Part shown: one piece after another, positions 7,698 to 15,623 of the stretch
Layout of the letters: every line of letters starts with the position of its first letter
Position numbering within the stretch: the stretch's first letter is position 1
Assembly: GCA_018649725.1 (NCBI GenBank)
Contig: JABIHH010000030.1
Coordinates: 1-48,251, forward strand
From: Rhodospirillaceae bacterium
Lineage (GTDB): Bacteria; Pseudomonadota; Alphaproteobacteria; Rhodospirillales; UBA2165
DNA: 48,251 bases
Reading direction: 5' to 3'
Made by a program: the position numbers and the translations under genes
The notes under the pieces: model-generated
Told to the model about the DNA's origin: nothing
The model's database searches: none
What the model saw: only the letters and a program-made list of their open reading frames with translations

Positions 7698-8630
7698 CTA
7701 TTCGACCAACTCGAACAAGCGGTCCCCTAAGCGGGCACGGTGTTTGGCGACGAGAGGTTGAACGGCATCTTGGAAAGCTTTGCGCTCATCGGCGCTAAGC
7801 TCGACGATATCGTTTTCGCTCGGATCAAGGGCGGCCATCACTTCTTCGTCTTCCGCCTGAGCAAAGCCCCGTTGCGCTTGAGTTGCGACATCGACTGAGT
7901 CTTGCACAGCTTGCTGAATATCTTCCGGCCAGGCACTAAAGATCGCATCATTGACCATGACCAAGGCCATGCCAAAGAAGTGGCCGGTCAGCGTGATATG
8001 GCGATGATGATGATAAGTGCCAAAGCGATAGGTGTTTGTCAGCGGATTTTCCTGGGCATCAATTTCGCCGGATTTCACCTTGGCAACCAGATCAGCGACA
8101 TCGACGAATGTCGGCTCCATCCCCAACAATCTGAAAAATTCCTGATGCACTTCGGAGCTCATCGAGCGCATTTTCATGCCCTCACAATCGGCAGGCGTTC
8201 TAATTGCCCGGACACCATTGGTGAAATGACGGAAACCGTTATCCCAAAAACCTAAAATTCTCACGCCCATTTCGACCAAAAACTTTTCTTTGAGCAAATC
8301 ACCTAACTCGCCATCGAGCGCCGCGTAAGCTTTCTCCCGGCTTTGCACGACAAAAGGCAAATCAAAGATCGCCACTTCCGGCACTCGCTCGGCCATGTAG
8401 CTGGAGGCAAAATAGCACATCTCAAGATCACCCGCTTCGACCAAGCTCGGCAGATCAAAAGCCTTGATGCCCTTGGATTCCGGCATATTACCGTCCAATT
8501 CAAAGTCGACGGCATCGCCGACGCGCTTGGCCAGTTCTTCGCCAAGAATTTCGGCGGCGCGGTTATGAACGGAGGTCGGCGGCTGATAGCCACCAAGATT
8601 AATTTTGACCACGTTGTCTTTTTGGCTCAT
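7698..8630 (-). CDS. TRAP-type (DctP-like) substrate-binding protein without signal peptide
   Basis: This 310-residue protein aligns by pattern with the mature part of DctP-type binding proteins: an early strand VKINLGGYQPP, then VPEVAIFDLPFVV, then LGFWDNGFRHFTNGVRAIRTPADCEGMKMRSM containing the usual substrate Arg region. No signal peptide precedes it: the first residues are MSQKDNVVKIN, an in-frame stop lies 39 nt upstream, and GGGGA is well placed for this ATG. It therefore appears cytoplasmic, or it has lost export. No TRAP membrane genes adjoin it. It may be a binding domain recruited to a cytoplasmic role, or a decayed transporter part. Confidence 0.8.
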   Translation of the reverse strand: MSQKDNVVKINLGGYQPPTSVHNRAAEILGEELAKRVGDAVDFELDGNMPESKGIKAFDLPSLVEAGDLEMCYFASSYMAERVPEVAIFDLPFVVQSREKAYAALDGELGDLLKEKFLVEMGVRILGFWDNGFRHFTNGVRAIRTPADCEGMKMRSMSSEVHQEFFRLLGMEPTFVDVADLVAKVKSGEIDAQENPLTNTYRFGTYHHHRHITLTGHFFGMALVMVNDAIFSAWPEDIQQAVQDSVDVATQAQRGFAQAEDEEVMAALDPSENDIVELSADERKAFQDAVQPLVAKHRARLGDRLFELVE

Positions 8631-8721
8631 CGAGAGTTCCCCATTTAGCGTTCTTAAGTTGGTGTCTGTTTAATCAGCGGCGGCGCTTAATTCAACCCTT
8701 CATAATATGAAAGATAAAGCT

Positions 8722-9204
8722 TTACTCTTCATCGGTGATTTTGACCGGCCCTCGATAGCGGGCGACAAAATAGCGTTTGTCCGGCGTCCACCAGCATTGT
8801 TCAGGTGTTGGGGTAATTTCCAGGTAATTTGGATGTTTGGTCAGACCATATTTCTGAGTACAGCCTAACCAAGTCACCTCGGCCATCATATCGGCAAATT
8901 TTATCGGGCCGATCTCCGAGCGCTCAGCCGCCAGACCAGCCTGATCTCGTTTGAAACAATTACCAATGCGGTTATGACGACAAGCTGCTTCCCGGCTGTT
9001 GAGAATTTTAACATGGTGAACCATGCCCTTGATAATTTGAAAGCCGTCATCATCTAACATCCGGCAATTGTCATCGGGTGGAATTTGGCTATGCGCAAAT
9101 TCACAGCGGAACCAGATGCCCTCATCGACCTCAAGTTCTCCAGCTTTGAGGGGATTTATCCATAAAGCCAAAATAGCCAAACTCAGCCAACTAAATTTAT
9201 GCAT
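8722..9204 (-). CDS. Small exported Cys-containing protein of unknown function
   Basis: I chose the ATG at 9204, giving 160 residues that begin MHKFSWLSLAILALWINPLKA, a clear signal peptide, with GGGA upstream. Longer starts would overlap the divergent RidA gene and bury the signal sequence. The mature part has about five cysteines (in FRCEF, DNCRML, AACRHN, GNCFKR, WLGCTQ and EQCWWTP regions), suggesting disulfides in the periplasm. I do not recognise the family. It stands apart from its neighbours: the binding protein gene ends the same strand 90 bp on, and RidA is divergent 66 bp away. Confidence 0.6.
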   Translation of the reverse strand: MHKFSWLSLAILALWINPLKAGELEVDEGIWFRCEFAHSQIPPDDNCRMLDDDGFQIIKGMVHHVKILNSREAACRHNRIGNCFKRDQAGLAAERSEIGPIKFADMMAEVTWLGCTQKYGLTKHPNYLEITPTPEQCWWTPDKRYFVARYRGPVKITDEE

Positions 9205-9270
9205 GACGTCTATCCCATTCATTTGATAACTATAGTGGATATTAATTGTGACAAAAATAGGGAGAGTAAA

Positions 9271-9669
9271 ATGACCATCGAACGCCTTAATCCACCAGAC
9301 ATTTATGCCCCAAACAAGGGCATCTATACCCAAGTCATAAAAGCGACCGGCTCGCAGCAAATCTTTCTGGCCGGCATCGTGCCTTTCGACCACGAGCAAA
9401 ACATCGTCGGCATCGGCGATATGCATGTTCAAGTTAAACAGGTCCTGGAAAATATAGACCGCGCGCTTACTGCCGCTGGGGCTGGGCGCTCAGATGTTGT
9501 CCGCATCAACGCGCTGGCGACAGATGTCGATGTCTATATTAGTGAAGGAGCACCGCAGGTGATTGAATTTTTTGGTGATACCAAGCCAACTTCAACAACT
9601 TATGAAGTGGCCCGTCTCGTTCATCCTGATTGGCTGATCGAGATTGAAGCCACCGCCATTATCGACTGA
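9271..9669 (+). CDS. ridA: RidA family enamine/imine deaminase
   Basis: With the start at 9271 (GGGAGAG 5 nt upstream) this is a 132-residue RidA/YjgF/YER057c protein. The family core is present: the conserved Arg115 in YEVARLVHP and the IEIEATAI strand with Glu126. RidA hydrolyses reactive 2-aminoacrylate-type enamines, and members in catabolic clusters deaminate aminoacrylate or aminomuconate-like intermediates. An upstream in-frame ATG at 9199 would overlap the divergent gene and has no ribosome site. It is followed by GST and DUF1330 genes on the same strand. Its presence suits a pathway that makes nitrogen-containing unsaturated intermediates. Confidence 0.85.
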   Translation: MTIERLNPPDIYAPNKGIYTQVIKATGSQQIFLAGIVPFDHEQNIVGIGDMHVQVKQVLENIDRALTAAGAGRSDVVRINALATDVDVYISEGAPQVIEFFGDTKPTSTTYEVARLVHPDWLIEIEATAIID

Positions 9670-9779
9670 AGCAACGCACCAAATTGAACGTGGTAAGAAG
9701 CATTGCGCCAACCCCATTGATTTACTAATGTCCGCCCACATTTAATGCGACATATCTTTCGATAAGGAATGAAAACAAA

Positions 9780-10418
9780 ATGATAGATTTATATACTTGG
9801 TTCACGCCAAATGGCCGCAAGGTTTCAATTATGCTGGAAGAGACCGGCCTGGACTATGAGGTTCACCCCATTGCCATCGGCAAAGGCGAGCAGAACCACC
9901 CCGATTTTTTAAAAATTGGTCCCAATAATAAAATCCCTGTCATTGTCGATCGGGACAACGACAATCTTTCGATCATGGAATCCGGCGCTATTCTGCAATA
10001 TCTCGCGAAAAAATCCGGCCAATTCATGCCACCCGAAGACGGGCATGATTATTGGAAAATGCAGGAATGGTTGATGTTCCAGATGGCTAGCGTCGGCCCG
10101 ATGATGGGCCAGGTTCATACCTTTGTGCGCTATCAAGAAGGCAAAAATGTCGAAGCCTCAGCACGCTATCTCGATGAGACCAAACGCATTTATAGCGTGA
10201 TGGATGATCATCTGGCGGATCGTGAGTATTTCCTAGATTGGGGCTACTCCATTGTTGATATTGCGATCTTCCCCTGGGTTGGCCGCTGTGACTGGCAGAC
10301 CATTGATCTCAATGAGTATGAGAACGTCAAACGCTGGTATCTCAATGTTAAAGAACGCCCTGCCGTCATTCGTGGCTGGAATGTTCCGGAGAACGACCAA
10401 CCGATGCCCCAGCCATAA
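9780..10418 (+). CDS. Glutathione S-transferase (Ure2p/YfcG-like)
   Basis: This 212-residue protein has a thioredoxin-like N-terminal domain with TPNGRKVSI near residue 9, the cis-Pro motif NNKIPVIVD near 49, and MESGAILQYLA near 66 for the glutathione glutamyl group. A helical C-terminal domain follows. TPNGRKV is typical of the Ure2p/YfcG/YghU group, which often act as disulfide reductases or in aromatic catabolism rather than as classic conjugating enzymes. AAGGAATG lies upstream of the ATG. It is 110 bp after ridA and 52 bp before the DUF1330 gene, likely one transcript. Confidence 0.88.
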   Translation: MIDLYTWFTPNGRKVSIMLEETGLDYEVHPIAIGKGEQNHPDFLKIGPNNKIPVIVDRDNDNLSIMESGAILQYLAKKSGQFMPPEDGHDYWKMQEWLMFQMASVGPMMGQVHTFVRYQEGKNVEASARYLDETKRIYSVMDDHLADREYFLDWGYSIVDIAIFPWVGRCDWQTIDLNEYENVKRWYLNVKERPAVIRGWNVPENDQPMPQP

Positions 10419-10470
10419 TCCGGGCCAAAATTTAGGCCTGCGTAATAAATTAAATTAAGGAGAAATAACA

Positions 10471-10779
10471 ATGCCTGCATATTGGGTAGCCCGATCTAAA
10501 ATTAATAACCCCGACAACTATTCCAAATACACCGCGCTGGTCGGTGATATTTTGAAAGAATATGGCGGCAAGCCGCTGTCCAGGGGCGGCAAATTTCAAA
10601 TGATGGAAGGCCCGGATTACTTTGAGCGTTTTGTCATTGTTGAATTTCCATCCTTCGAAGACGCCGTGGCGTGTTTTGAATCGGATGCATATCAAGCCGC
10701 TGCCGGGCACCGCCGCGATGGCTCAGGTGAAGTTGAGACCGTCATCATGGATGCGACCGACGGCATGGGCGCAAATTAA
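10471..10779 (+). CDS. DUF1330 family protein
   Basis: This 102-residue protein carries the DUF1330 pattern: AYWVARSKINNPDNYSKY at the N-terminus, then YGGKPLSRGG, then RFVIVEFPSFEDAVACFES and a YQAAAGHRRDG segment. It is a ferredoxin-like alpha+beta dimer of unknown biochemical role, related to the ABM and YciI-type small proteins. AAGGAGA lies 9 nt before the ATG. It is the last gene before a strong terminator, so the run ridA-GST-DUF1330 is a likely unit. Such small proteins are frequent in catabolic operons, but no activity can be assigned. Confidence 0.8.
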   Translation: MPAYWVARSKINNPDNYSKYTALVGDILKEYGGKPLSRGGKFQMMEGPDYFERFVIVEFPSFEDAVACFESDAYQAAAGHRRDGSGEVETVIMDATDGMGAN

Positions 10780-10797
10780 TCTACTGTAAAAATATCT

Positions 10798-10839
10798 AAA
10801 AAAGGGCGGCCCATCATTCGTATGGGCCGCCCTTTTTTT
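10798..10839 (+). terminator. Strong rho-independent terminator
   Basis: GGGCGGCCCAT (10804-10814) pairs perfectly with ATGGGCCGCCC (10822-10832), extended by A/T pairs and ending in a T run. It closes the DUF1330 unit and insulates the TRAP operon downstream. Confidence 0.95.
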
Positions 10840-10847
10840 ATTCTGCA

Positions 10848-10867
10848 GGTGATAATTTGATCAATAA
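10848..10867. promoter_or_regulatory. Candidate TetR operator, site B
   Basis: On the minus strand this reads TTATTGATCAAATTATCACC, which shares 17 of 20 positions with site C at 15572. It lies 117 bp upstream of the TRAP dctQ gene and just after a terminator, where it can only act on the TRAP operon. The core is TGATC-AAAT-TATCA. Binding by the TetR at 23318 is inferred. Confidence 0.6.
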
Positions 10868-10923
10868 ATTTTGAAATGTTATAAAATCAGAAACAATATA
10901 ACCCTTGTTAGCATACGGGTTGA

Positions 10924-10939
10924 TGTCTTATAGAAGACC
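10924..10939. promoter_or_regulatory. Near-palindrome shared with the TTT promoter
   Basis: TGTCTTATAGAAGACC matches 14 of 16 positions of the perfect palindrome at 24070-24085. It lies 45 bp before the dctQ start and overlaps a possible promoter (TTGTTA, about 18 nt, TATAGA). A repressor or activator dimer site is the simplest reading. The length and symmetry suit a GntR- or TetR-type regulator, but no second regulator gene is in the window. Confidence 0.5.
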
Positions 10940-10983
10940 ATAATTATAAAGAATAATAATACAGAGAGGCTATTGGGATAAAT

Positions 10984-11535
10984 ATGTCTAGTGAATTACC
11001 GGCTTGGGAAATTAAAATTGAAAGCATTACCGAGTCTTTTGCCAAAACACTGAATATCATTTCAGGTGTTTGGTTAGCTTCAATAGCTGCTCTCATTTTA
11101 TATGATGTCATAGGCCGAGAAGCTTTTGGCTCGCCCTTTCACGGCACGAACGAATTGGTCTCTAATTCCGTTCTTTCAATCTTAATGCTGCAACTGCCCT
11201 TGGCGATGATAAATCGCAGTTCTCTCAGAACAACGATCCTTTATGGAAAGTTCGGACCGCGCGGCAAAAGTATTATCGAAGCTATTTCCTATTTATTGGC
11301 GGGTTTGGTTTTTCTTGGCATTGGCTTTGGCAGCTGGGAAAATATGATTGAAGCCTGGGATATAATGGAACTCGAAGGTTCCGGCGTTGTTGAAATTCCG
11401 GTTTATCCGATCCGCACTTTGGTTGTCCTTATTGGCTTTATCGGCGCCTTTGTCTGCGCATTGATGGTGTATCACGCGCTCAAACGACCTGAAGATTTTG
11501 CAGAAGAAGTCTCAATTGAAGACATGGGCGAATAG
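10984..11535 (+). CDS. dctQ: TRAP transporter small permease subunit
   Basis: The 183 residues contain four hydrophobic segments: about 24-44 (IISGVWLASIAALILYDVIG), 60-78, 100-120 and 140-160. The usual DctQ elements GREAFGSPFHGTNELVSNSV and LPLAMINRSSLRTTIL are present. It pairs with the DctM protein encoded next to form the sodium-driven symporter that receives substrate from the periplasmic binding proteins encoded at 13069 and 14376. Ribosome site: GAGAGG about 12-18 nt upstream of the ATG, not ideal. Two candidate operators (10848, 10924) lie in its promoter region. Confidence 0.88.
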   Translation: MSSELPAWEIKIESITESFAKTLNIISGVWLASIAALILYDVIGREAFGSPFHGTNELVSNSVLSILMLQLPLAMINRSSLRTTILYGKFGPRGKSIIEAISYLLAGLVFLGIGFGSWENMIEAWDIMELEGSGVVEIPVYPIRTLVVLIGFIGAFVCALMVYHALKRPEDFAEEVSIEDMGE

Positions 11536-11560
11536 AATTACGGCTTAAAAAGGGGAGAGG

Positions 11561-11592
11561 CAGCCAAGAATTTCCATTATTCTAACCGGCTG
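11561..11592 (+). promoter_or_regulatory. Hairpin between dctQ and dctM, near the dctM start
   Basis: CAGCC (11561-11565) pairs with GGCTG (11588-11592), and AGAAT (11567-11571) with ATTCT (11579-11583). A GGGGAGAGG ribosome-site-like run sits directly before it at about 11551, but the dctM ATG is 50 nt away. Folding would bring them to about 16 nt. It may tune translation of dctM; this is speculative. Confidence 0.3.
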
Positions 11593-11608
11593 TTGGTAAA
11601 AAAATCAC

Positions 11609-12946
11609 ATGGAACTAGACCAAACAACAATTCTACTCGTTATGTTCGCCATTATGCTTACCGGCATTTTAATGGGAATTCATATTGCCTTTGCATTTGC
11701 GGTAACGGCATTGATTGGCAACATTTTGATTTTTGGTGATGGCGATCTGCAAGAAGGCTTTAACATTGCGATGAGCGGGCTTGGCAGTGTTGCTTACGAA
11801 TACCTCCGCAGTGAAGTTTTTGCCGCTATCCCGCTCTTTATGCTGCTGGGTGATTTTGTCAACAAATCCGGCTCAGCCCGCGATCTTTATAAACTAATCA
11901 ACCACACCTTAAAATTTATTCCAGGCCGCCTTGCGGTCGCAACAGTTGCCGGTAATGCGGTTTTTGCTGCCGTTACCGGTGTCAGCATCGCCGCCGCCGC
12001 CGCTTTCAGTCGGATCGCTTATCCGCAAATGCGTTACCACGGCTATGACCGCCAATTTGCGCTTGGCTCCGTCGCAGGTTCAGCCTGCCTTGGGATGATC
12101 ATCCCGCCAAGTGTGCTGCTGATTGTTTGGGGAATTATCGCGGAAAAATCAATTTCGCAATTGTTTATGGCGGGCGCCATTCCTGGTTTGGTCTTGGCAT
12201 CGTTCTTTATGATTTATATCTCGATTACCGCGACTGTAAATCCGAAAATAGCACCAAAATTTGACGAAACAGCCGAGCAGAGCACGTTAACCTTCGCAGA
12301 AATTGCCAGTGGTATTGGTATTGGCCTGCTCATTCTATTGATCATGGGCGGCATTTGGGGCGGCTTGTTTACGCCTTCCGAAGCTGCCGGTGTCGGTGCC
12401 GCCGGTGCGATGGTGCTGGGTGTCTTGAAAGGGATGCGGGCGAAACAATTGGCAATTGCGATTGTTGATTCAGGCAAAACCGCCGCGCCAATTATGTTCC
12501 TGCTTTTAACCGCAAATATGTATGCCAAATTCATGGAAGCAGCCGGCATGTCTGAGCTGATCCGAAATACATTTGAGCATTACAGCCTTGGCCCAACCGG
12601 CATTGTCATCGTCATTATTTTGATCTGGCTAGCACTTGGCATGATCCTCGATTCAATCTCAATCATTCTCATCACTGTGCCGATTTTCGCGCCACTAACA
12701 GAAGGCTTCTTCGATCCTATTGCCTTTGCAATCTTCGGTATTTTAGTGATCGAGGCTGGACTGCTTACGCCGCCTTTTGGACTGCTGGTCTATACGGTAA
12801 AAGGCTCGATCGACGATAAACAGGCGACATTAGCGGAAATATTCAAGGGGTCCGTCCCCTATTGGATTCTTATGTTGGTCGTTATGCTAATGATTTGGCG
12901 CTGGCCTGAAATCGCAACTTGGCTGCCAACTATGATGTTAAAATAA
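11609..12946 (+). CDS. dctM: TRAP transporter large permease subunit
   Basis: This 445-residue, 12-or-so-helix membrane protein of the DctM family has the expected landmarks: PLFMLLGDFVNKSGSARDLY, the GNAVFAAVTGVSIAAAAAFSR helix, GSVAGSACLGMIIPPSVLLIVWG, and FTPSEAAGVGAAGA in the second half. It forms the translocation channel with DctQ and is driven by a sodium gradient. The start ATG at 11609 is the only good one, since an in-frame stop lies at 11597, yet it has a poor ribosome site. Two binding-protein genes follow instead of the more common single upstream dctP. Confidence 0.92.
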   Translation: MELDQTTILLVMFAIMLTGILMGIHIAFAFAVTALIGNILIFGDGDLQEGFNIAMSGLGSVAYEYLRSEVFAAIPLFMLLGDFVNKSGSARDLYKLINHTLKFIPGRLAVATVAGNAVFAAVTGVSIAAAAAFSRIAYPQMRYHGYDRQFALGSVAGSACLGMIIPPSVLLIVWGIIAEKSISQLFMAGAIPGLVLASFFMIYISITATVNPKIAPKFDETAEQSTLTFAEIASGIGIGLLILLIMGGIWGGLFTPSEAAGVGAAGAMVLGVLKGMRAKQLAIAIVDSGKTAAPIMFLLLTANMYAKFMEAAGMSELIRNTFEHYSLGPTGIVIVIILIWLALGMILDSISIILITVPIFAPLTEGFFDPIAFAIFGILVIEAGLLTPPFGLLVYTVKGSIDDKQATLAEIFKGSVPYWILMLVVMLMIWRWPEIATWLPTMMLK

Positions 12947-12981
12947 AGGCATGAAACCACAATAATAACATATTTTACTTT

Positions 12982-13004
12982 TATGCAGTGTGTATTGCTG
13001 CATA
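12982..13004. promoter_or_regulatory. Inverted repeat upstream of the first binding-protein gene
   Basis: TATGCAG and CTGCATA are perfect inverted arms separated by 9 nt. The element sits 65 bp before the TTG start at 13069, without a following T run, so an operator or mRNA processing hairpin is more likely than a terminator. Confidence 0.35.
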
Positions 13005-13068
13005 ATATTTCGATCTATTAATCGTTTTTTTAAGAGATCATAATTTTACTAAACTTGGGAGATAAACA

Positions 13069-14166
13069 TTGAAAACCATGATTAAAACAGCCGGGATTCT
13101 CGGCGTAGCTGCTGCAGCTGCAATGACCTTCGGGTCGATTGCTGAAGCCGCTTCTATTAAAGGCAACAACATCACGATGCGGATCGGCTCGGGCCACCCG
13201 CCTTTCATCACATATGTGAAAGCGGCCAGTAAGTCTTTCGTACCTGCCGTTAAAAAACGTGTAGCTGCTGAAACCAAATATAAAATTGATTTCAAAGAGC
13301 ACTATGCTGGTACTGTTGTTGGTGTGTTTGATACGCTCGAAGGTGTTCAAGACGGACGTCTCGACATTGGCGCTTTTTGCGTTTGCTTTGACGATGACAA
13401 AGCTATGGCGATGAACCTCACCTATTATGTGCCGTTCCATGAGCCAAATGCGATTAAAAACCAAAAAATATTCTATGCTTTGGTTAAAAAACACCCATCG
13501 CTGCAACAAGATTATTCCAAACGCTACAAGCAAACTCTGATCGGCATTGCTGGATTTAACAATTACGGCATTTTGAGCTCGTTTGATTGGAAAAAGTTTG
13601 AAGATCTTAAAGGCCGCAAGATTCTAGCTGCTGGTCCTAACCTGCCATGGGTTGTTGGCGGTGGTATTCCCGTCCGTATGACCATTCCAAAAGCTGCGCA
13701 ACAAATGCAGACCGGCGTGGGCGAAGCGGTTATCTTGTTCCCAGACACCGACTTTAAATTGAAGCTTCATGAAGCCATCAAAGGCGGCTACTACACCGTG
13801 ACTGATTTCGGTGCTGTAGTTCAGATTAACCTGAACATGAACAACAAGACCCGTAAAAAGTTACCTCCAGAAGTCCTTAAAATCATCGACGAAGAAGGCA
13901 TTAAATATGGCCTAACCGGTGCTGCATGGTCTCAAAAGGATCATCAATGGGGCCTTGATCAACTTGCTAAAGCTGGTACCAAAGTTCGCAATATCACTCC
14001 AGCAGCTAAAAAAGCATGGGCCGAGAAACTGGCAAGCTGGCCAAATGAAAAAGCTCAAGCTGTGAAAAAGAAAAAGAAAATCGACATGCCTGCTATCATG
14101 CGCGACTACATCAAAATGGTCGAAGCTGGCGGTCACAAATTCCCGATTGACTACGTCATTAAGTAA
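13069..14166 (+). CDS. dctP: TRAP substrate-binding protein, copy 1
   Basis: This 365-residue DctP-type binding protein has a signal peptide ending in GSIAEA-ASIKG. The chosen start is TTG at 13069 because GGGAG lies 7 nt upstream; the ATG at 13078 would be 16 nt away. Landmarks are RIGSGHPPFITYVKAASKSFVPAV, the EGVQDGRLDIG segment, FEDLKGRKILAAGPNLPWV (substrate region) and FPDTDFKLKLHEAIKGGYYTVTD. It captures the ligand in the periplasm for DctQM. It is roughly three-quarters identical by eye to copy 2 just downstream, but has an extra Gly in VVGGGIPVR. It ends with its own terminator. Confidence 0.92.
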   Translation: MKTMIKTAGILGVAAAAAMTFGSIAEAASIKGNNITMRIGSGHPPFITYVKAASKSFVPAVKKRVAAETKYKIDFKEHYAGTVVGVFDTLEGVQDGRLDIGAFCVCFDDDKAMAMNLTYYVPFHEPNAIKNQKIFYALVKKHPSLQQDYSKRYKQTLIGIAGFNNYGILSSFDWKKFEDLKGRKILAAGPNLPWVVGGGIPVRMTIPKAAQQMQTGVGEAVILFPDTDFKLKLHEAIKGGYYTVTDFGAVVQINLNMNNKTRKKLPPEVLKIIDEEGIKYGLTGAAWSQKDHQWGLDQLAKAGTKVRNITPAAKKAWAEKLASWPNEKAQAVKKKKKIDMPAIMRDYIKMVEAGGHKFPIDYVIK

Positions 14167-14197
14167 ACATGATGTAATTTGAGGGAAATTTCGAATT

Positions 14198-14230
14198 AAA
14201 GGGGGCAGCCTTCATGGGCTGCCCTTTTTT
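14198..14230 (+). terminator. Rho-independent terminator after binding-protein copy 1
   Basis: GGGCAGCC (14203-14210) pairs with GGCTGCCC (14217-14224), loop about 6 nt, followed by a seven-T run. It separates the two tandem binding-protein genes, so copy 2 probably has its own promoter in the 140 bp that follow. Confidence 0.92.
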
Positions 14231-14375
14231 TGTCTAATTAAACGTAATAGTAATGCCAGTAACAAAAATTTCACTTCCCCCCATTCAAAATTCCAATTAG
14301 ACTACTTTCATCATAGGCCAAGTAAGAAGCGCAAGGGCTCGATCTTGGCACGATTTTAACAGGGAGTTATTTTTG

Positions 14376-15467
14376 ATGAATATTCTACAGAGAACCAGCC
14401 TTATTGGTGCCACCGCCGCCGCAGTATTCGCCTTTGGCGCAGCAGCTGAAGCCGCGTCAATCAAAGGCAATGAAATTACATTGCGCGTTGGCTCAGGCCA
14501 TCCGCCCTTTATTACTTATGTCAAAGAAGTAGCCAAATATTTCGTCCCCAATGTCACCAAGCGTGTGGCCGCTGAGACCAAATACAAGATTAAATTCAAA
14601 GAACATTATGCGGGCACTGTGGTGAACGTATTTGATACTTTGGAAGGCACGCAAGACGGTCGTCTTGATATCGGTGCCTGGTGCGTGTGCTTTGATGATG
14701 ATAAAGCCATGGCATTGAACCTCGGCTATTACGTTCCTTTTGGTGAGCCGAATGCGATCAAAGCTGGTGCGATCTTTGCCAAAGTTGTCAAAGACCACCC
14801 CGCGATCCAGCAGGATCTCGAAAAACGCTACAAGCAAAAATTGCTCGCTGTATCAGGCTTTAACAATTATGGCCTGCTCAGTTCTTTTGATTGGAAAACA
14901 TTTGAAGATTTGAAAGGCCGGAAAATTCTCGCGGCTGGTCCAAACCTTCCTTGGGTTGTTACCGGTATTCCCGTACGGACAACGATCCCTAAAGCGGCTC
15001 AGCAGATGCAAACCGGTGTTGGCGAAGCCATCATACTTTTCCCCGACACGGATTTTAAGCTGAAGCTTCATGAAGCAATCAAAGGTGGCTATTATACCGT
15101 TACTGATTTTGGTGCTGTCACCCAAATTGCCCTCACGATGAATTTAAGGTCACGTAAGAAATTGCCGCCGGAAGTTACCAAAATTATTGATGAAGAAGCC
15201 GCTAAGTATCATACCCATTCATTGGCCGCTTCTCAAAATGATCATTCCTGGGGCATTGCCAAGCTAAAAGGTGCGGGCACAAAGATCCGCGCGATTGATC
15301 CAGCTGCTAAGAGAGCATGGGCCCAAAAACTGGCGAATTGGCCAAATGAACGCGCTCAAGCAGTTTCAAAGAAAAAGAAAATCGATATGGGCAAAATCAT
15401 GCGCGCCTATATTGCAGGAACAAAAGCCGGCGGTCACAAATATCCGGTTGATTACGTCATTAAATAA
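14376..15467 (+). CDS. dctP: TRAP substrate-binding protein, copy 2
   Basis: This 363-residue DctP-type protein is paralogous to the one at 13069. The signal peptide ends FGAAAEA-ASIKG. AGGGAG lies 9 nt before the ATG; a TTG directly before that ATG is also possible and adds one residue. The ligand-facing segments GHPPFITYV, CVCFDDDKAMA, KILAAGPNLPW and LFPDTDFKLKLHEA are shared with copy 1. Most differences lie in surface helices and the C-terminal third. The pair may bind related ligands or be expressed under different conditions for the same DctQM. A strong terminator follows. Confidence 0.92.
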   Translation: MNILQRTSLIGATAAAVFAFGAAAEAASIKGNEITLRVGSGHPPFITYVKEVAKYFVPNVTKRVAAETKYKIKFKEHYAGTVVNVFDTLEGTQDGRLDIGAWCVCFDDDKAMALNLGYYVPFGEPNAIKAGAIFAKVVKDHPAIQQDLEKRYKQKLLAVSGFNNYGLLSSFDWKTFEDLKGRKILAAGPNLPWVVTGIPVRTTIPKAAQQMQTGVGEAIILFPDTDFKLKLHEAIKGGYYTVTDFGAVTQIALTMNLRSRKKLPPEVTKIIDEEAAKYHTHSLAASQNDHSWGIAKLKGAGTKIRAIDPAAKRAWAQKLANWPNERAQAVSKKKKIDMGKIMRAYIAGTKAGGHKYPVDYVIK

Positions 15468-15495
15468 TCCGCCGATTTATTACGAAAAGAAGTGG

Positions 15496-15538
15496 GGCAA
15501 CCTCTGGTTAAGACCGGATGGTTGCCTCTTTTTTTTGC
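15496..15538 (+). terminator. Rho-independent terminator after binding-protein copy 2
   Basis: GGCAACC (15496-15502) pairs with GGTTGCC (15520-15526), with a weaker inner stem TCTGGT/ACCGGA, followed by a long T run. It closes the TRAP region before the oxygenase operon. Confidence 0.92.
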
Positions 15539-15571
15539 ATGCAATTCCATAATTTAATGCGTAATATGTGC

Positions 15572-15591
15572 TTATTGATCAAATGATTACT
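15572..15591. promoter_or_regulatory. Candidate TetR operator, site C
   Basis: TTATTGATCAAATGATTACT is the copy closest to the consensus of the four elements. It lies 32 bp before the cupin gene that opens the oxygenase operon, where a bound repressor would block initiation. The core is TGATC-AAAT-GATTA. Confidence 0.6.
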
Positions 15592-15623
15592 AAGAATGAT
15601 TATTATTCAGGACAGGCAATATT

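Noticed and set aside
9199..9270. Extended N-terminus for RidA
   Set aside because: It would overlap the divergent exported protein and has no ribosome site, whereas GGGAGAG stands before the ATG at 9271.
9205..9432. Extended N-terminus for the exported unknown protein
   Set aside because: It would bury a clear signal peptide 76 residues in and overlap ridA. The ATG at 9204 has its own GGGA site.
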